NCBI GenBank assembly: GCA_028277345.1
Contig: JANQGM010000012.1
Coordinates: 1-64,000 of the forward strand
Source: Candidatus Bipolaricaulota bacterium
GTDB taxonomy: Bacteria > Bipolaricaulota > Bipolaricaulia > UBA7950 > UBA9294
DNA: 64,000 nt
Reading direction: 5' to 3'
Shown piece after piece: positions 60,399 through 64,000 of this stretch. The position numbers were made by a program, and so were the translations under genes. Under the pieces are notes generated by a model. It had not been told where the DNA came from and ran no database searches. It saw nothing but the letters and a program-made list of their open reading frames with translations. The stretch's first letter is position 1. Every line of letters starts with the position of its first letter.

Positions 60399-61204
60399 AC
60401 GACGTACCTCCGAATCATCGCATCCAAGCGTCCCGAGCTTCGTAGCCGCTGGAGATAGTTCGCGTAGTCGCGGGCGATCTCCTGGCGATTCTCGGAGACG
60501 AGGAAGCCGTAGGCGAACGTTCCGTCCCTTCGTGTCAGCCCCTCCAGGTCAATGCCTCGGCGCGAGAGGGCGAGGACACGGGCCAAGTCGAGCGAATGAA
60601 CGACGGAGGGAAGCATCTGATGACGCCCATGGTCGGCGAGATCCACGAAATATCCCTCGTAATCCGGATGCGCAGGATGGGCCGTCTCCTCGTTTTCGTC
60701 GGAAACTTCGGCGGCGGAATAGCTGAAGAGGCCGGTCTCCAAGTGGGGCGGAGTGGCGCGAACACCGGTTGGCGGTGCGCTTGAAATCAATCCTCCAGCG
60801 CCCAGATCGGCTTCCCCATGCGAGAGCAACCAGTGAATGCGGCGCATGGGGACGAATCGCACGGTCAGATCGAGGCCGATTTCGCGGGCGAAGCCGGCCA
60901 GGATCTCATATTCCAAGCCCGTGATTCGATCTCCTTCCCTCGCCATCAGCCCTGGGACTTCATCGGCCACGACGATCAACCGTCCCGTCCTGCGAATGGC
61001 CAGGACGTAGATGGCGGTGACCAGGGCGGCGCCGATGGTGGCTTCGGTAATGGCGACATCGGGCGCGTGCATGAGCAGATAGGCGGCGGCCAGCAGGAAG
61101 CTGAAGAGGCCCATGCCGATGAGCGCTGAAAGTCGCCTCGATTGGAGAAGAGCAATGCCCGCGACAATGGGAAGGAATCCGAGGAGAATCCACTGAGCCG
61201 TCAT
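60395..61204 (-). CDS. MbhD-like antiporter subunit fused to a solute-binding (SBP_bac_3-like) domain
   Basis: ATG 61204, overlapping the mrpG-like stop, gives 269 residues. The first ~75 residues hold three TM segments and VAITEATIGAALVTAIYVLA, the DUF4040/MbhD signature with its conserved Glu. After a Arg-rich hinge (IRRTGRLIVVADEVPG) comes a ~185-residue soluble domain that reads like a family 3 solute-binding or MltF N-terminal domain: GLEYEILAGFAREIGLDLTV, HWLLSHGEADLGAGGL and a late DYANYLQRLRSSGRLDAMI. It would lie outside the membrane and could sense a small ligand. The fusion is unusual. Confidence 0.82.
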   Translation of the reverse strand: MTAQWILLGFLPIVAGIALLQSRRLSALIGMGLFSFLLAAAYLLMHAPDVAITEATIGAALVTAIYVLAIRRTGRLIVVADEVPGLMAREGDRITGLEYEILAGFAREIGLDLTVRFVPMRRIHWLLSHGEADLGAGGLISSAPPTGVRATPPHLETGLFSYSAAEVSDENEETAHPAHPDYEGYFVDLADHGRHQMLPSVVHSLDLARVLALSRRGIDLEGLTRRDGTFAYGFLVSENRQEIARDYANYLQRLRSSGRLDAMIRRYVV

Positions 61205-61494
61205 TCGGTATCCCCTTCCCGATGGTGTTGGACGAACGCGCTTCGCGCGATACTGTGTGTGACAATGGGATTGGTCACCAACAGGACAAGCATCAGTAGG
61301 ATCAAGGTGATGTCGTGACGATCCCATCCCGATCGAAGGACGAGGCCCAGCAGGATGAGGACCAAGCCGGCGTTATCCGACACGCCGCTTGCTTGAAGCC
61401 GGGAATAGATGTCGTGGAATCGAAGCATGCCCAGTGAGCCGATGAAGACGAATCCCAGCCCGAGCGCCATCAGAAGGGTCGATGTGAGGGTCAT
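61201..61494 (-). CDS. mrpG: antiporter subunit MrpG/MbhC
   Basis: ATG 61494, coupled to the mrpF-like stop by a 4-base overlap, gives 97 residues with three TM segments. LGFVFIGSLGMLRFHDIYSRLQASGVSDNAG is the MnhG family signature, here split over the first loop: GMLRFHDIYSRLQA with D and R conserved. TNPIVTHSIARSAF near the C-terminus is also typical. It is the third subunit of the module. Confidence 0.92.
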   Translation of the reverse strand: MTLTSTLLMALGLGFVFIGSLGMLRFHDIYSRLQASGVSDNAGLVLILLGLVLRSGWDRHDITLILLMLVLLVTNPIVTHSIARSAFVQHHREGDTE

Positions 61495-61745
61495 CGATGC
61501 CCACCTCCCCGCTCCAAGAAGCGCGAGAGAATGACGACGCCTAGGAAACTCAAGGCGGCGTACCCGACGGCGACATCCAGAAAGGCGGTTTCTGCGCCGG
61601 CGATGGCGACCAGGCACAGCAGTACCACGATTCGATTGGACGCGGAATTGTACGCCAGCAGCCGATCCCAGGATGTCGGACCGCGCCAGAGCAGCGGTAA
61701 CAGGGGCGCCAGCGAGAGGAGAAGCGCGATTTCAATGATCGCCAT
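61491..61745 (-). CDS. mrpF: antiporter subunit MrpF/MbhB
   Basis: ATG 61745 lies inside the mrpE-like gene's end and gives 84 residues with three TM segments. GPTSWDRLLAYNSASNRIVV is the MnhF signature region, where members usually carry GPT..DR..A.N. It overlaps mrpE by 14 bases and mrpG by 4. Confidence 0.92.
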   Translation of the reverse strand: MAIIEIALLLSLAPLLPLLWRGPTSWDRLLAYNSASNRIVVLLCLVAIAGAETAFLDVAVGYAALSFLGVVILSRFLERGGGHR

Positions 61746-62226
61746 GTGCGTCCTCCTCAAACAGCCTTTGCAAACGGGCTTCTAGGGATTCCTTGATCTC
61801 GCGCCAATCCGATTTTCCCGTTTCATCTTGGAGCCAGTGGATGTATAGCAAATCCTCCTCGACAAGCAACGAAATGGTCGATGGCGTGAGGGTGATCGAA
61901 TTGAGCAGGATGAAGCGTCCGGTGGGATCCTCAAGGCGAAGCGGCAGTGCCATCAGCTGTCCTCGCCCTCCGCTTCGCAGGATCATTCTGCTGGTAGATA
62001 GGGTGGAACGGAGGAAGCGCCATGCCAACGTCAGCGCAAAAAGCAGGAAACGAAGGGGATGACGGGCCAGGGGAAGAAACGAAGTGGAAGAAGCCGGCAT
62101 GGCCACACGCCAGAATTCGACGGCCAGACACGCGCAGATGCCGCCTGCGAGCAGATAGGAGGGCGCCAATGAGCGGGTCAGGGCAATCCACACCAACCAC
62201 AGCAATCCAGCCCCAAGTATCAGCAC
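61732..62226 (-). CDS. mrpE: antiporter subunit MrpE/MbhA
   Basis: This 164-residue protein starts at GTG 62226, with AGGGAG about 10 bases upstream. Two or three N-terminal TM segments are followed by a cytoplasmic domain; LMALPLRLEDPTGRFILLNS and ITLTPSTISLLVEEDLLYIHWL form the MnhE signature (NSITLTPGT-type). It is the first gene of the antiporter module, 52 bases after the lipoprotein gene, and no strong promoter is visible before it. Confidence 0.92.
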   Translation of the reverse strand: MLILGAGLLWLVWIALTRSLAPSYLLAGGICACLAVEFWRVAMPASSTSFLPLARHPLRFLLFALTLAWRFLRSTLSTSRMILRSGGRGQLMALPLRLEDPTGRFILLNSITLTPSTISLLVEEDLLYIHWLQDETGKSDWREIKESLEARLQRLFEEDAHGDH

Positions 62227-62278
62227 GATTGATCGACTCCCTCTCTATTGGCCATGGGTCTTATGCTCGTCTCAGCGG

Positions 62279-63241
62279 CTATTCTTCGATCGATACGCGA
62301 AGATCATCGTAATAGGCATTGCAGGTTTCTGTCAGGCTCTCCTCGCCAATGAGGATTACCCACTGCGAACTGTCATCAAAAGGAGCATCGAGTGGACCGT
62401 CCATCCAGGGGTCGTCATCGATCAGAAACTCGTACGAGTCTCGGCCGAACCGGAAGGTGTACGTGTGCCAGCGGTAGACCTCAGGCTCGTAGCCAATGGG
62501 ATGTCCGACGTCTGTTCCCAGTGACGATGGGACCTGGATGTAGGAACCATCCTTGACGTTTGTAAAGAGGTAGTAGGGCAGGGCGCCGACCAGGGAATCG
62601 ATCTCGGCGCGTGCCGGAGCGAACAAGAAGGTATGAAAGTCTTGATTTCGCAACGTCATGATGCGGCAAGAGAAGACGGCTTCTTGTCCGACACGCAACG
62701 GGGGTAGCTCGATGGCGCGATACCTGCGATGCCAGCGGCTGGCCGCGCTGCGAATGTAGAGCGCATTGCCGGAGGAGCCGTGAATGAAGTCGATCTGAGC
62801 GTCGTTCGCGGAGGCCCATGTGGGGTCGAGGACCCAGCGCGCCAATGAGGCGTCGGCATCCGAGAAGTCCTCTTCCAAGAGGACTGTGCCTGAGCGTGCG
62901 TAAACGACGAGCGGCTGGGCGTAGCGATCGGTTTCGCCGTTGGCATCTTCGACAACGAGCTCAATGGAGTAGGTGCCCGGAAAGGCGAGCGATGTATTCA
63001 CTTGCTGGCCGGCCAACGTCTGGCCGTCGCTCAGTTGCCAACGATACGACACCAGCGATCCGCTACCCACAGAGGTTGACGCGTCGAGGGTAAACGTCTC
63101 GTTGGCATAGATAATGGTGGGATTGACGGTGAAATCGGCTTGAGGGCCGGGCTGAAAGAACTCGCATCCCACAAGACAGATGGCCAAGAACGCTCCCAGC
63201 GCGAGCCAACGTCCTATCCGGTTCAGCCGGTGTCTAGCCAA
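62279..63241 (-). CDS. lipoprotein with PKD domain and concanavalin-like beta domain
   Basis: TTG 63241 follows AAGGAG by 10 bases and gives 320 residues. A lipoprotein signal (ALGAFLAICLVGC, lipobox Cys near residue 26) is followed by a PKD domain (about residues 33-115, ADFTVNPTIIYANETFTLDA) and a C-terminal ~190-residue beta-sandwich with FSDADASLARWVLDP and TYTFRFGRDSYEFLIDD, resembling LamG-like glycan-binding domains. It would be anchored in the outer or inner membrane and bind a polysaccharide or protein. It overlaps the M24 peptidase stop by 8 bases. Confidence 0.75.
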   Translation of the reverse strand: MARHRLNRIGRWLALGAFLAICLVGCEFFQPGPQADFTVNPTIIYANETFTLDASTSVGSGSLVSYRWQLSDGQTLAGQQVNTSLAFPGTYSIELVVEDANGETDRYAQPLVVYARSGTVLLEEDFSDADASLARWVLDPTWASANDAQIDFIHGSSGNALYIRSAASRWHRRYRAIELPPLRVGQEAVFSCRIMTLRNQDFHTFLFAPARAEIDSLVGALPYYLFTNVKDGSYIQVPSSLGTDVGHPIGYEPEVYRWHTYTFRFGRDSYEFLIDDDPWMDGPLDAPFDDSSQWVILIGEESLTETCNAYYDDLRVSIEE

Positions 63242-64000
63242 CGGAGATCAACTCCTTCTTGGGAAAGGCGGTGATGACCTCGCATCCCTCATCGGTAATG
63301 ATGACATCGTCTTCGATGCGAACGCCGCCGTAGCCGGTGAAATAGATGCCCGGCTCGATGGTTACGACCATCCCCGTCTCAAGCGTATCCTGGCTCAACG
63401 GAGATAGGCCCGGAGGTTCGTGGACTTCAAGGCCGATTCCATGCCCCAACCCGTGTCCGAATTGCGGACCAAAGCCCGCTTCGGAAATGAAGTCTCGAGC
63501 AATCGCATCCGCCTCGATCCCCGTCATCCCAGCGCGGACGGCGTCGATGGCGCGGCAATTGGCCTGGAGTACGGTCTCATAAATCTCTCTGGCGCGAGCA
63601 TCGGGATCCCCCACGACGAAGGTCCGAGTGATGTCAGAGCGGTACCCATTGACGTTCGCTCCGAAATCAAAAAGCAAGAGGTGACCGGGCTCAAGACGAG
63701 CCGGATGATGGACAGGGCTGTAATGGTTGAGAGCGGTATTGGCGCCCGTCGAGCAGTTGACGCTAAACGCAAGCCCCTCTGTATCGGCTTGACGGATCAG
63801 CCACTCCAGTTGGAGAGCGACTTCGGCTTCGTTCATCCCCACGCGAATCCAGGATATCAGCTCATTCAAGGCGGCATCGGCGATCTGAGCGGCCGTGCGC
63901 AGGTGGGCCAGTTCTCCGGGCGTTTTCGTTTTCCGGAGTTGAGCGACCGGATCCCGCACGGGAGTCAAATCGAGGGCGCCCAGCTTGGAGAGTTCTTCCA
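63234..64000 (-). CDS. M24-family (Xaa-Pro) aminopeptidase, 5' part outside window
   Basis: The minus-strand frame is open to the window edge (255 codons seen), and the first residues seen, EELSKLGALDL, look like the end of the N-terminal creatinase domain, so the true start lies beyond. The metal ligands of the pita-bread fold are visible: LLFDFGANVNGYRSDITRTF (two Asp), GHGLGHGIGLEVHEPP (His), VVTIEPGIYF (Glu) and GVRIEDDVII (Glu). It would remove an N-terminal residue next to proline from peptides. It precedes the PKD lipoprotein gene, with which it overlaps. Confidence 0.9.
   Translation of the reverse strand, partial: EELSKLGALDLTPVRDPVAQLRKTKTPGELAHLRTAAQIADAALNELISWIRVGMNEAEVALQLEWLIRQADTEGLAFSVNCSTGANTALNHYSPVHHPARLEPGHLLLFDFGANVNGYRSDITRTFVVGDPDARAREIYETVLQANCRAIDAVRAGMTGIEADAIARDFISEAGFGPQFGHGLGHGIGLEVHEPPGLSPLSQDTLETGMVVTIEPGIYFTGYGGVRIEDDVIITDEGCEVITAFPKKELISVG

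Overview
This is a gene-dense bacterial window. Bacterial housekeeping genes (trigger factor, ClpP, a cold-shock protein, CysS), sigma70-type promoters such as TTGCCG-N17-TATAAT, AGGAGG-like ribosome-binding sites and intrinsic terminators all support this. A secreted protein with a predicted C-terminal beta-barrel ending in Phe suggests a cell with an outer membrane. An archaeal-type GatDE amidotransferase, a DUF763 protein, a CofE-type ligase and an Mbh/Mrp-type antiporter module give it an archaeal-flavoured accessory content. An uncultured deep-branching lineage such as Bipolaricaulota (Acetothermia) would fit, but that placement is a guess. Genes overlap by a few bases at many junctions, including convergent pairs, so the genome is compact.

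Layout. 1-6.3 kb: a partial M14 carboxypeptidase, a peptide-type ABC importer (binding protein plus two permeases, no ATPases here), an MFS protein and cspA. 6.35-10 kb: a TrpXYZ-like ABC importer on the minus strand, behind a long structured leader with an intrinsic terminator and an array of six 109-114 bp repeats that each carry promoter-like boxes. 10-22 kb: a methyltransferase, two MFS proteins, an M1 peptidase fused to a putative outer-membrane barrel, a small catabolic cluster (cyclase/formamidase family, saccharopine dehydrogenase family, alpha/beta hydrolase), a divergent M28 peptidase, a GATase and a release-factor-like rescue protein. 22-29.6 kb: a large SARP/BTAD-NB-ARC-TPR regulator behind two CRP/FNR-like palindromes, then a nucleotidyltransferase, a NahK-like sugar kinase and an MFS gene, a likely sugar activation unit, followed by a CofE-family gene. 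29.6-38 kb: a PLP decarboxylase, a 33-residue membrane peptide gene, an unknown secreted protein, maf, panB, an unrecognised family, glutamine synthetase, an RHH protein and a membrane-anchored protein.

38.1-40.3 kb: a 2.1 kb island between an intact tRNA-Thr(CGT) and a degenerate copy of it. It holds a frameshifted PKD/beta-helix lipoprotein and a possible replication-protein remnant. 40.3-46.5 kb: RqcH (NFACT), an M50 protease, tig-clpP, an amidohydrolase and DUF763: ribosome rescue and protein quality control. 46.6-53.7 kb: gatD-gatE, a Cys-rich exported protein, a HAD phosphatase, cysS and a small membrane protein. 53.7-62.2 kb: a long minus-strand run of an ABC-2 exporter (two permeases and an ATPase), a NagD-type HAD protein and a seven-gene antiporter module with two fusions, one joining an MbhD-like subunit to a solute-binding domain. 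62.3-64 kb: a PKD lipoprotein and a partial M24 peptidase.

The recurring theme is import and breakdown of peptides and amino acids (M14, M1, M28, M24, ABC and MFS carriers), with ion-gradient energetics and translation-quality functions.
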